DNA of 39,427 bases. It comes from Mucilaginibacter xinganensis (GTDB taxonomy: Bacteria > Bacteroidota > Bacteroidia > Sphingobacteriales > Sphingobacteriaceae). The DNA lies in contig JAMFSA010000078.1 of assembly GCA_026225055.1 (NCBI GenBank), forward strand, positions 1 to 39,427, written 5' to 3'. The first letter of the stretch is position 1, and every line of letters starts with the position of its first letter. The translations under genes and the position numbers were made by a program. The notes under the pieces are model-generated. The model saw nothing but the letters and a program-made list of their open reading frames with translations, made no database searches and was not told the origin of the DNA. Below, in pieces: positions 7,493 to 13,672 of the stretch.

Positions 7493-7843
7493 CCTCTTTA
7501 CGCCGCAGGCGAAGAGGGGATGGTCGAGCGAAGCAATGACCGGGTGAGTCGGCGGAGCGCGTTGAAGTTCCGCGTTAGGGATGGCAGCGTATACCGGCCA
7601 CTTCGAGGGGCCTCAGGGCAGGCCGTGGCTAAGGCCTTGTTGCAGTATGAGCGAACAGCCCGGGCCGCAGGTAACGCCCCAATTATAGAGATTAGTTGAT
7701 TAGTGGTTAGTTAATTAATAACGTATAATACACTCCTGGACCCTCAAGAGAGGGCGTTTGGTGCAGATTTTTTCGCGCTCCGTTAACTCACCCCGACTAC
7801 GCTGCGCTGGTCGACCCTCTCTGTGGCAAGCCACAAAGAGGGT
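7493..7843. repeat. Composite GC-rich intergenic element with inverted ends
   Basis: This fills the 399-base gap between coaE and the exonuclease gene. The left end begins with a hairpin (CCTCTT 7493-7498 with AAGAGG 7512-7517, plus CGCC/GGCG inside). At 7542-7561 a 20-base stretch recurs in reverse at 7774-7793 with 17 of 20 matches. Between them, GCGTTA (7572-7577) pairs with TAACGC (7672-7677) and encloses further GGCC pairs, such as AGGCC/GGCCT around 7619-7636. The right end has a hairpin at 7814-7843. GC content is far above the neighbouring genes. I recall similar sequence between genes of other Bacteroidota, but have no name for it. Confidence 0.55.
7690..7718. repeat. Short heptamer-like word array
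   Basis: GATTAGT, TGATTAGT, GGTTAGT and TAATTAA follow one another without spacing. This is a weak, direct-only member of the word-array class. It lies between the two halves of the GC-rich composite element. Confidence 0.35.
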
Positions 7844-7858
7844 GAAAGCAGTTTTTTT
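7814..7858 (+). terminator. Hairpin with downstream T-run ahead of the exonuclease gene
   Basis: ACCCTCT (7814-7820) pairs with AGAGGGT (7837-7843), and TGTGG with CCACA inside, around a CAAG loop. After eight bases comes TTTTTTTT. It could stop transcription arriving from coaE, or be only the right end of the GC-rich element. The distance between stem and T-run is larger than usual. Confidence 0.35.
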
Positions 7859-7868
7859 TACTTTTTTT

Positions 7869-8810
7869 ATGACTATCAAAGACGATTTTCTTTTCTTCAA
7901 TACCAACGGCCTGTACTGCAAATACGGCGATTTTTATCTCGACCCTAAAGAACCTGTGCAAACAGCGGTAATATCACATGCCCATGCTGATCATGCCATC
8001 AGTGGTAATTCAAATGTTTATTGTACCGAAGCTACGGCGGCTTTTATGCAATTGCGGTATGGTAAAAATGCCGCTAAGGTATTTAATATAACTGCCTATA
8101 ATAATGCTTTTATTGTTGGCGGTGTGCAGATCACCTTTATATCTGCCGGGCATATGCTGGGTTCGGCGCAGGTGTTGATGGAGTATGAAGGCGTAAGGTA
8201 TTTATATACTGGTGATTATAAGTTACAGCCCGACGCTACCTGTGAGCCGATTGAATGGGTGAAAACTGATGTGCTGATAACCGAAAGTACATTTGCTGAT
8301 CCAGAAGTATTACACCCTGATCCGGTTGAGGAGATACAAAAGTTGAATGATATTAAGATAAATATTTTGCTGGGGGCTTACGGATTGGGAAAAAGTCAGC
8401 GGTTGATACAGATGATAAACGAGCATGCTCCGCAGAAAAAGATATTGGTGCACCACCGTATTATGCCCATCAATGCTATTTATGAAAAATATGGTTATTC
8501 GCCGGGAGCTTATCAAATGTATAGTCGCAGGTTGATGAAAAACCAGGATGAGTATGTATATATAGTGCCTCCTTTTACGTTTGATAGTTACATTAATGCA
8601 AAAGGAGTGAAGCGCTTATTTGCCTCGGGGTGGAAAAACTTGCAGGTGAATAATAATGATACCCTGTTTATATCAGACCATGTGGACTGGAATGATATTT
8701 TGCAGGCCGTTGAACATACAAAGCCCACGCAGATATGGACGCTCCACGGTAATGGCACACATTTGAAGAAACATTTTGGCGATGATATATTTGTAAAAAT
8801 TCTCAACTGA
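7869..8810 (+). CDS. MBL-fold exonuclease (COG1236, ligase-associated exonuclease type)
   Basis: This is a 313-residue metallo-beta-lactamase-fold nuclease. The metal motif is HAHADH (H37, H39, D41, H42), followed by SAGHMLGSAQVLMEYEG and YTGDYK, as in the CPSF/beta-CASP-related DNA exonucleases. A Walker-like GAYGLGKSQR (about 175) is typical of the branch found with an ATP-dependent DNA ligase and helicase in other bacteria. No ligase is next to it here. The open frame extends upstream to 7758, but those 37 residues come from a repeat, and the true start MTIKDDFLFFNTNGLYCKYGDFYLDP is the ATG at 7869. The stop overlaps the start of the DUF5522 gene (TGATG). Confidence 0.82.
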   Translation: MTIKDDFLFFNTNGLYCKYGDFYLDPKEPVQTAVISHAHADHAISGNSNVYCTEATAAFMQLRYGKNAAKVFNITAYNNAFIVGGVQITFISAGHMLGSAQVLMEYEGVRYLYTGDYKLQPDATCEPIEWVKTDVLITESTFADPEVLHPDPVEEIQKLNDIKINILLGAYGLGKSQRLIQMINEHAPQKKILVHHRIMPINAIYEKYGYSPGAYQMYSRRLMKNQDEYVYIVPPFTFDSYINAKGVKRLFASGWKNLQVNNNDTLFISDHVDWNDILQAVEHTKPTQIWTLHGNGTHLKKHFGDDIFVKILN

Positions 8811-8971
8811 TGTTGCAGGAAAATATCGACTACTACATTAACGAGGACGGTAATTTTGTTTTTACCGAGGCCTATCACCTGAAAAGAGGCTACTGCTGTA
8901 AAAATAAGTGCCTGCATTGCCCCTGGAACTATGGAAAAGCCGAAGATGACGAACAAATTGAAAATAAATAA
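8810..8971 (+). CDS. DUF5522-type Cys-rich small protein
   Basis: This is a 53-residue ORF translated by hand from the ATG at 8810: MLQENIDYYINEDGNFVFTE, then AYHLKRGYCCKNKCLHCPW and NYGKAEDDEQIENK. The motif CCxxxCxxCPW after HLKRGY is the pattern I remember for DUF5522, a small Bacteroidota and eukaryote family that looks like a metal-binding knuckle (four Cys). It overlaps the exonuclease stop by one base, which supports translation and suggests a functional link. Function unknown. A cluster-binding or zinc role is inference from the Cys spacing. Confidence 0.75.
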   Translation: MLQENIDYYINEDGNFVFTEAYHLKRGYCCKNKCLHCPWNYGKAEDDEQIENK

Positions 8972-9003
8972 ACATATTTGTATTAACAGGCATTATACTG
9001 GTT

Positions 9004-9453
9004 ATGCGCATAGACGAAGAAATACAAAGCACTAAGTTTGAAGACAACTACCAGAAAGCTGTCATCAATATTTCTTATACATCCGGCTGGCTTGCTAACC
9101 TCATTCGCGGGGAGTTTGAAAAATACAATATTACCCAGCAGCAGTTTAATATTTTACGCATTTTAAGGGGGCAATATCCTAGTCCGGCGACAGTTAACCT
9201 GTTGAAGGAGCGGATGATAGATAAAATGTCGGACGCATCGCGCATAGTTGACCGCCTGTTTCAAAAGGGGCTGGTTTCGCGCTGTACCAATAAGAAGGAT
9301 CGCCGCGCTGTTGATATCCGGATCAGCGACGAGGGACTGGAATTATTAGCCAAAATAGATGTGGAGTTTAAATCCAGGGATTATTTCAAGAATAATCTTA
9401 CTGAGGAAGAAGCAGGTAAATTGAGCGATCTGCTGGATAAAATGAGAGGGTAA
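9004..9453 (+). CDS. MarR family transcriptional regulator
   Basis: This is a 149-residue winged-helix protein. The helix-turn-helix region is FNILRILRGQYPSPATVNLLKERMIDKMSDASRIVDRLFQKGLVSR (about 52-97), followed by the wing KKDRRAVDIRISDEGLELL, the DRR motif being diagnostic for MarR. It would act as a DNA-binding dimer. The ligand and targets are not evident, and there is no adjacent efflux or stress gene other than the exonuclease/DUF5522 pair upstream. The heptamer array at 9454 begins on the base after its stop codon. Confidence 0.9.
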   Translation: MRIDEEIQSTKFEDNYQKAVINISYTSGWLANLIRGEFEKYNITQQQFNILRILRGQYPSPATVNLLKERMIDKMSDASRIVDRLFQKGLVSRCTNKKDRRAVDIRISDEGLELLAKIDVEFKSRDYFKNNLTEEEAGKLSDLLDKMRG

Positions 9454-9490
9454 GTTGATTTCGGAATTAGAATGTTCGATTTCGGATTTA
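9454..9490. repeat. Heptamer-word array after the MarR gene
   Basis: Five heptamers in register directly after the stop codon: GTTGATT, TCGGAAT, TAGAATG, TTCGATT, TCGGATT. Nineteen bases (9472-9490) are identical to 30534-30552 in the hairpin after hsp20, 21 kb away. Here only one arm is present. Confidence 0.65.
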
Positions 9491-9507
9491 TGCCTTCGTC
9501 ATCCGCC

Positions 9508-9618
9508 AGTTCAAGCGTTCACGCTTGAACTTAAATAGTTATGAGCGTCCACGCTCATTTTTTTGTTTAACGAGCGAGGACGCTCGTATTTGCTATCATT
9601 CAAGCGTAGACGCTTGAA
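9508..9618. repeat. Cluster of four GCG/CGC hairpins (REP-like)
   Basis: Four short palindromes sit in 111 bases between the convergent MarR and PAP2 genes. H1 9508-9531: AGTTCAAGCG, loop TTCA. H2 9541-9558: ATGAGCG, loop TCCA. H3 9570-9587: ACGAGCG, loop AGGA. H4 9599-9618: TTCAAGCG, loop TAGA. All share AGCG-N4-CGCT. The outer two share TTCAAGCG and the inner two GAGCG, giving an A-B-B-A order. H2 is followed by TTTTTTTG, so it can also terminate the MarR transcript. No transposase is nearby. Confidence 0.7.
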
Positions 9619-9646
9619 CGGGCGTCATTGATAACATGGCGCAAAC

Positions 9647-10234
9647 CTACACCACCGGCATCCATACCGGATATTTCCCTTGCAGTTTCCTGAAGATTCG
9701 ATATACCAACCACCCAACAAAAGACCCATAAATTGCGCCGCAGGTAACATCGATAGGAAAATGTACACCCACATAAACCTGCGCAAAGCTGATAAGCCCT
9801 GCCCAAAGTATCCCCCAAAACCATACCCAATGCCAGTATTTACGAAATATGAGTATCATAAATATGGCCATAGCAAAGTGGTCGGTAGCATGGGTAGATG
9901 GGAAGCTATAGCCAGATCCGCAGGTGTGCAGGCGTTCAATGTCTGTAGGTGCCGTTACCGGGTCGACACAAGGGCGCAGGCGATGAACCAGGGGTTTGAT
10001 TATACTTGCGCTGGTGAAGTCGGCAAAGCCTGCTGAGAGGCCTATAAATGCTATGATAATGATACCTTTTACCCTGTATTTCCACAAGCAGTAAGCAGAT
10101 ATGATGATGTATAGCGGGATCCAGTTTTTAGGTGTGCGCAACCACGGCATTACAGCATCGAAAAAAGAATTGGTCAGGTCGTGATTAATCCAATAGAATA
10201 AATGCCTGTCTAATTGTATAAGATGGTCGAGCAT
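9647..10234 (-). CDS. PAP2-superfamily membrane phosphatase
   Basis: This is a 195-residue integral membrane protein with about five helices. All three motifs of the PAP2/acid phosphatase family are seen: KPLVHRLRPC (KxxxxxxRP), YSFPSTHA (motif 2, PS.H) and SFAQVYVGVHFPIDV (motif 3, R/S-x5-H-x3-D type). Relatives dephosphorylate undecaprenyl pyrophosphate, phosphatidic acid or lipid A; which applies cannot be decided here. Undecaprenyl-PP recycling is the common inference for short bacterial members. It is divergent from the hexose mutase gene and converges on MarR across the hairpin cluster. Confidence 0.88.
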   Translation of the reverse strand: MLDHLIQLDRHLFYWINHDLTNSFFDAVMPWLRTPKNWIPLYIIISAYCLWKYRVKGIIIIAFIGLSAGFADFTSASIIKPLVHRLRPCVDPVTAPTDIERLHTCGSGYSFPSTHATDHFAMAIFMILIFRKYWHWVWFWGILWAGLISFAQVYVGVHFPIDVTCGAIYGSFVGWLVYRIFRKLQGKYPVWMPVV

Positions 10235-10253
10235 GGTTATTTTTGCGGTATTG

Positions 10254-10303
10254 CAAATATAACCAATAAATGAGGTGGCTATCCGTTAAAAATTTTAATT
10301 TTG
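10254..10303. promoter_or_regulatory. Divergent -7 boxes between PAP2 and the hexose mutase gene
   Basis: TATATTTG on the minus strand (10261-10254) precedes the PAP2 gene and TAATTTTG on the plus strand (10296-10303) precedes the mutase gene. Both fit TAnnTTTG. Neither has a clear TTTG at the right distance, so these are half-supported promoters. Confidence 0.4.
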
Positions 10304-10325
10304 CATTTCAAATAATTCTAAGCTT

Positions 10326-11711
10326 TTGACACTAATAAAATCAATTTCGGGCATAAGAGGCACCATAGGCGGTGCTGCTGGCGATGGTTTAACGCCGGTA
10401 GATATTGTAAAATTTACTTCAGCCTTTGGTACATGGGCCATCAGTAAATCAGGTATTAAAAAGATAGTTATAGGCAGGGATGCCCGCATATCAGGCAGTA
10501 TGGTTAATAACCTGGTTATTGGCACGCTGCAGGGTTTGGGTATTGATGTGATCGATCTTGGCCTTTCAACCACACCAACGGTTGAGATAGCTGTGCCTCT
10601 TGAGCAAGCTGCGGGTGGTATTATCCTTACCGCGAGTCATAACCCAAAACAATGGAACGCGCTTAAACTGCTGAACAGCAAGGGCGAGTTCATTAGCGAT
10701 ATGGACGGCAAGGATGTGCTGGGAATTGCAGAAAGAGGTGACCTTAAATATGCTGACGTTGATGACCTGGGTAAAGTAACTCATGACGACAGCTATCTGC
10801 AAAAACATATTGACGCTGTATTGGCTTTGCCATTAGTTGATGTGGACGCTATAACCAAAGCCGACTTTAAAGTAGTTATTGATTGCGTTAACTCTACAGG
10901 CGGCATATTCATCCCCGCTTTATTAAAGGCGTTGGGCGTAAAAACCGTACACGAATTATTTTGCGAACCCGATGGGAAATTTCCGCATAATCCGGAACCT
11001 TTGCCTGAGAATTTGATAGCACTATCACAAGAAGTGGTAAAGAAAAATGCCGATTTAGGTATCGCTGTTGACCCCGATGTTGACCGCCTTTGTTTTGTTA
11101 ATGAAGATGGCAGCATGTTCGGCGAAGAATACACACTGGTTGCAGTTGCCGATTATGTGTTGAAAAACACAGTAGGAAACACAGTTTCAAACCTTTCATC
11201 AACCCGTGCTTTACGCGATGTTACTGAGAAAGCCGGTGGCGAATATCATGCAGCCGCGGTAGGAGAGGTGAACGTGGTAAACAAAATGAAGGAAACCAAC
11301 GCCATTATAGGCGGCGAAGGTAATGGCGGGGTGATCTATCCTGAATCTCATTACGGTCGTGATGCTTTGGTGGGTATTGCTTTGTTTTTAACACACCTGG
11401 CAAAATCAGGTAAAACAGTTTCGGCTTTAAGGGCATCATACCCGGCTTATTTTATCTCGAAAAATAAAATAACGCTAACCCCTGAAATGGATATTGACGC
11501 GTTGTTGTTAAAGGTAGAAGAAAAGTACAAAAAACAACCCCATTCAACAATCGACGGTTTGAAAATAGAATTTGATAAAGAATGGGTACATTTGCGCCGT
11601 TCAAATACGGAACCGATAATCCGTATTTATTCAGAAGGTAATTCAGAAACTGTGGCTAATAACTTAGCCAACAAGATAATTGCCGATATAAAAGAAATAC
11701 TGAGTATTTAA
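10326..11711 (+). CDS. Phosphoglucosamine mutase / phosphomannomutase family (GlmM-like)
   Basis: This is a 461-residue alpha-D-phosphohexomutase that moves phosphate between C1 and C6 of a hexose or hexosamine. The active-site serine is in GGIILTASHNPKQWNALKL (about 98-115). The metal loop DPDVDRLCF (about 252), the sugar loop GEGNGGVIYP (about 325) and the phosphate-binding RRSNTEPIIRIYSE near the C terminus are all present. The start is TTG at 10326: translation begins MTLIKSISGIRGTIGG, there is no in-frame ATG upstream, and the family motif SGIRG follows at once. Bacteroidota annotations often call this GlmM, but sugar specificity is not certain. An octamer foldback separates it from the next gene. 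Confidence 0.88.
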   Translation: MTLIKSISGIRGTIGGAAGDGLTPVDIVKFTSAFGTWAISKSGIKKIVIGRDARISGSMVNNLVIGTLQGLGIDVIDLGLSTTPTVEIAVPLEQAAGGIILTASHNPKQWNALKLLNSKGEFISDMDGKDVLGIAERGDLKYADVDDLGKVTHDDSYLQKHIDAVLALPLVDVDAITKADFKVVIDCVNSTGGIFIPALLKALGVKTVHELFCEPDGKFPHNPEPLPENLIALSQEVVKKNADLGIAVDPDVDRLCFVNEDGSMFGEEYTLVAVADYVLKNTVGNTVSNLSSTRALRDVTEKAGGEYHAAAVGEVNVVNKMKETNAIIGGEGNGGVIYPESHYGRDALVGIALFLTHLAKSGKTVSALRASYPAYFISKNKITLTPEMDIDALLLKVEEKYKKQPHSTIDGLKIEFDKEWVHLRRSNTEPIIRIYSEGNSETVANNLANKIIADIKEILSI

Positions 11712-11721
11712 TGCTTTGCAT

Positions 11722-11804
11722 TTAGTGAATGAGTGATTTAGTGAATGAGCGAATAAAGCGCAGAATCAAATAATCACTCATTCACTAACTCACTCATTCA
11801 CTAA
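11722..11804. repeat. Octamer-word foldback between the mutase and cysteine desulfurase genes
   Basis: The left arm is four octamers (11724-11755): AGTGAATG, AGTGATTT, AGTGAATG, AGCGAATA. The right arm (11771-11802) in reverse is AGTGAATG, AGTGAGTT, AGTGAATG, AGTGATTA. Over 31 positions (11722-11752 with 11774-11804) the arms pair with 2 mismatches around a 21-base loop. It starts 10 bases after the mutase stop codon and ends 10 bases before the next start, so it occupies nearly the whole gap. Confidence 0.75.
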
Positions 11805-11814
11805 TTAAAAAATA

Positions 11815-12951
11815 ATGCGTGTTTATTTAGATAATGCGGCTACTACACCTCTCGACCCTGAGGTAATGAAGGAAATGTGCAAGGTTATGGAAAATACCTA
11901 TGGTAATCCATCTTCTATACACGCGCAAGGCCGTGAGGCCAGAACTTTGATCGAAAAATCAAGAAAAAATGTTGCCAATTTATTGGGTACATCACCATCT
12001 GAGATCTTTTTTACATCAAGTGGGACCGAGGCAGATAATATGGCTATCAGGTGTGGTATTATTGATCATGGTATAAAACATGCTATTACCAGTCGTATTG
12101 AACACCACGCGGTGATCCATACTTTTGAGGCGCTTGAAAAAGCAGGCACCATTAAACTGAGCTTTGTTAATGTAGATGCAAAAGGTAATATTGATTACGA
12201 TCACCTGGAAACCTTGCTGAAAGATAATGAACGCAGTTTTGTATCAATAATGCATGCTAACAATGAAATCGGTACGCTATCAGATATGGAACGTATTGGC
12301 GATTTGTGTGAAGTCTATAACGCCATCTATCATTGTGATACTGTACAAACTATGGGTCACTACAAACACAACCTGAGTAAATTAAAGGCTCATTTTGTAG
12401 TTTGTTCGGCACATAAAATACATGGGCCTAAGGGTGTGGGCTTTTTACACATCAATCACCGTATAAAAATTAAGCCATTTATTTATGGAGGCGCGCAGGA
12501 ACGCAACATGCGCGGCGGTACCGAAAATATCTATGGTATAGTTGGCCTTGCCAAAGCTTTGGAAATGGCTTATGCCGAAATGGAACATCACCAGGAACAT
12601 ATTCAGGGCCTAAAAACCTATATGAAAGACCAACTGGTTGAAAGTATCCCCGGTATTGAATTTAATGGTGAAACCGATCCTGATAAGAGTTTATATACTG
12701 TACTGAACGTTTCTTTCCCTGAAATGGAAATGTCTGATATGCTGTTATTTAATTTGGATATTGCAGGCATATCGGCTTCAGGCGGCAGCGCATGCAGTTC
12801 AGGTTCAGATATCGGCTCTCATGTTTTAACAGCGATCGGTACCAACCCATCGCGCCCATCTGTTAGGTTCTCTTTCTCAAAATATACCACTAAAGAAGAG
12901 ATTGATTTTGCCGTGGCAAAAGTAAAAGAGCTTTACCTCGTTAATGCTTAA
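11815..12951 (+). CDS. Cysteine desulfurase (NifS/IscS class V aminotransferase)
   Basis: This is a 378-residue PLP enzyme that takes sulfur from cysteine as a persulfide for Fe-S clusters or thiolated tRNA. Seen: YLDNAATTPLDPEV at the start, FTSSGTEADNMAI (PLP phosphate site), SAHKIHGPKGVGFL with the PLP lysine K201, and the catalytic loop GGSACSSGSD with C327. The SACSSG pattern with a following loop fits the group I (NifS/IscS) type. No iscU, iscA or fdx is adjacent. The NifU-like scaffold at 38844 is the only other Fe-S gene in the window. Confidence 0.92.
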   Translation: MRVYLDNAATTPLDPEVMKEMCKVMENTYGNPSSIHAQGREARTLIEKSRKNVANLLGTSPSEIFFTSSGTEADNMAIRCGIIDHGIKHAITSRIEHHAVIHTFEALEKAGTIKLSFVNVDAKGNIDYDHLETLLKDNERSFVSIMHANNEIGTLSDMERIGDLCEVYNAIYHCDTVQTMGHYKHNLSKLKAHFVVCSAHKIHGPKGVGFLHINHRIKIKPFIYGGAQERNMRGGTENIYGIVGLAKALEMAYAEMEHHQEHIQGLKTYMKDQLVESIPGIEFNGETDPDKSLYTVLNVSFPEMEMSDMLLFNLDIAGISASGGSACSSGSDIGSHVLTAIGTNPSRPSVRFSFSKYTTKEEIDFAVAKVKELYLVNA

Positions 12952-12995
12952 TAGCCCTCTTAAAACTCCCCTTTTATCTTAGTAATAAATATTTT

Positions 12996-13026
12996 TAATC
13001 ATGCCTGTGTTTAACTGGCATGATTA
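12996..13026 (+). terminator. Hairpin downstream of cysteine desulfurase
   Basis: A perfect 10-bp stem TAATCATGCC (12996-13005) with GGCATGATTA (13017-13026), 11-base loop, followed by TGGCTTTTATTT. The U-run is imperfect, so it could be a weak terminator or a hairpin in the leader of the following small gene. Confidence 0.5.
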
Positions 13027-13096
13027 TGGCTTTTATTTAAATAACAATTAATAATGTATGCTTCTCGTATCATTATTAACCTAAAAAATATCTGCC

Positions 13097-13366
13097 ATGA
13101 AAAACGAAAAAGATAAAACACCAGGACAGGTTCCTGAAAGAAATCAACCCGAAAAGGAAAAAACGGGTTATCCGCACGAAACAGAATTTTCACACCCGCA
13201 AGAAGGTAATGACACTTCATTTAGCGAGCAAACAGATGTAACTCCTCCAACAAAAAGAGAGTTTCCATCGGTTGGCCCTGCTGAAACTGATTTTGTAAGC
13301 CGCCCCCATGGCCGTACAACAGGCCGTATGGTTGGTCACGAACCCGGTACAGAAAATAACCTGTAA
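13097..13366 (+). CDS. Small hydrophilic, probably disordered protein
   Basis: This is an 89-residue protein of no family I recognise. It is rich in Lys, Glu, Pro, Thr and Gly and lacks hydrophobic stretches, Cys and Trp. Charged and Pro-containing repeats (for example PGQVPERNQPEKEKTG) suggest intrinsic disorder. The C terminus has RPHGRTTGRMVGHEPG. No signal peptide is present. It is followed after 26 bases by a second small protein of similar character. ATG start, clean stop and codon use like the neighbours support a real gene. Stress or desiccation-type roles are possible for such proteins but unsupported here. Confidence 0.6.
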   Translation: MKNEKDKTPGQVPERNQPEKEKTGYPHETEFSHPQEGNDTSFSEQTDVTPPTKREFPSVGPAETDFVSRPHGRTTGRMVGHEPGTENNL

Positions 13367-13392
13367 AGCCAATAATTAACAATATCTATTTT

Positions 13393-13593
13393 ATGAAAAC
13401 TGAAAATCAAAAGCCAGTTGAAGGCATTAACCAAACTGAGGGTGTAAACGGAACTAATGATTATACTAACAATATAAGCGTTGGCTCCGTAGGGATTGAA
13501 GGAGGCGGTGATAACGGCGCAAGCGCACTCAGGGATCTCCGTAAAAAACATAGTGGTACTACTATCAATAGGATTAGAAGACCATTACTTTAA
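13393..13593 (+). CDS. Small hydrophilic Asn/Gly-rich protein
   Basis: This is a 66-residue protein of no family I recognise. It begins MKTENQKPVEGINQTEGVNG, has an Asn/Gly/Ser-rich middle (ISVGSVGIEGGGDNGAS) and a basic end (LRDLRKKHSGTTINRIRRPL). There is no signal peptide or membrane segment. It sits 26 bases after the 89-residue protein and before a strong terminator, so the two are probably one transcript. The basic tail could bind nucleic acid or membrane; this is a guess from composition. Confidence 0.55.
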   Translation: MKTENQKPVEGINQTEGVNGTNDYTNNISVGSVGIEGGGDNGASALRDLRKKHSGTTINRIRRPLL

Positions 13594-13636
13594 TAAGTAC
13601 ATACAGCGGCAAAATACCGTAATATTGTTCAAAAGA

Positions 13637-13672
13637 GAAGCCGTTTCACCAACATGAAACGGCTTCTTATTT
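13637..13672. terminator. Bidirectional terminator between convergent genes
   Basis: GAAGCCGTTTCA (13637-13648) pairs perfectly with TGAAACGGCTTC (13655-13666) around CCAACA. TTATTTTTAT follows on the plus strand. On the minus strand the run after the stem is only CTCTTTTG, so it acts best for the small-protein transcript. Confidence 0.8.

Noticed and set aside
7475..7699. 74-residue ORF (plus) after coaE
   Set aside because: It lies wholly in the word array and GC-rich repeat element, begins in a repeated word and has no recognisable protein features.
7758..7868. Upstream extension of the exonuclease reading frame
   Set aside because: These 37 codons come from the GC-rich repeat and a T-run; the conserved protein starts at the ATG at 7869.
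7715..7921. 68-residue ORF (minus) over the right end of the GC-rich element
   Set aside because: It covers repeat DNA and the start of the exonuclease gene; composition is that of a frame shadow.
13011..13220. 69-residue ORF (minus) over the first small protein gene
   Set aside because: The plus-strand frame has an ATG, downstream partner and terminator, whereas the minus ORF only mirrors it.
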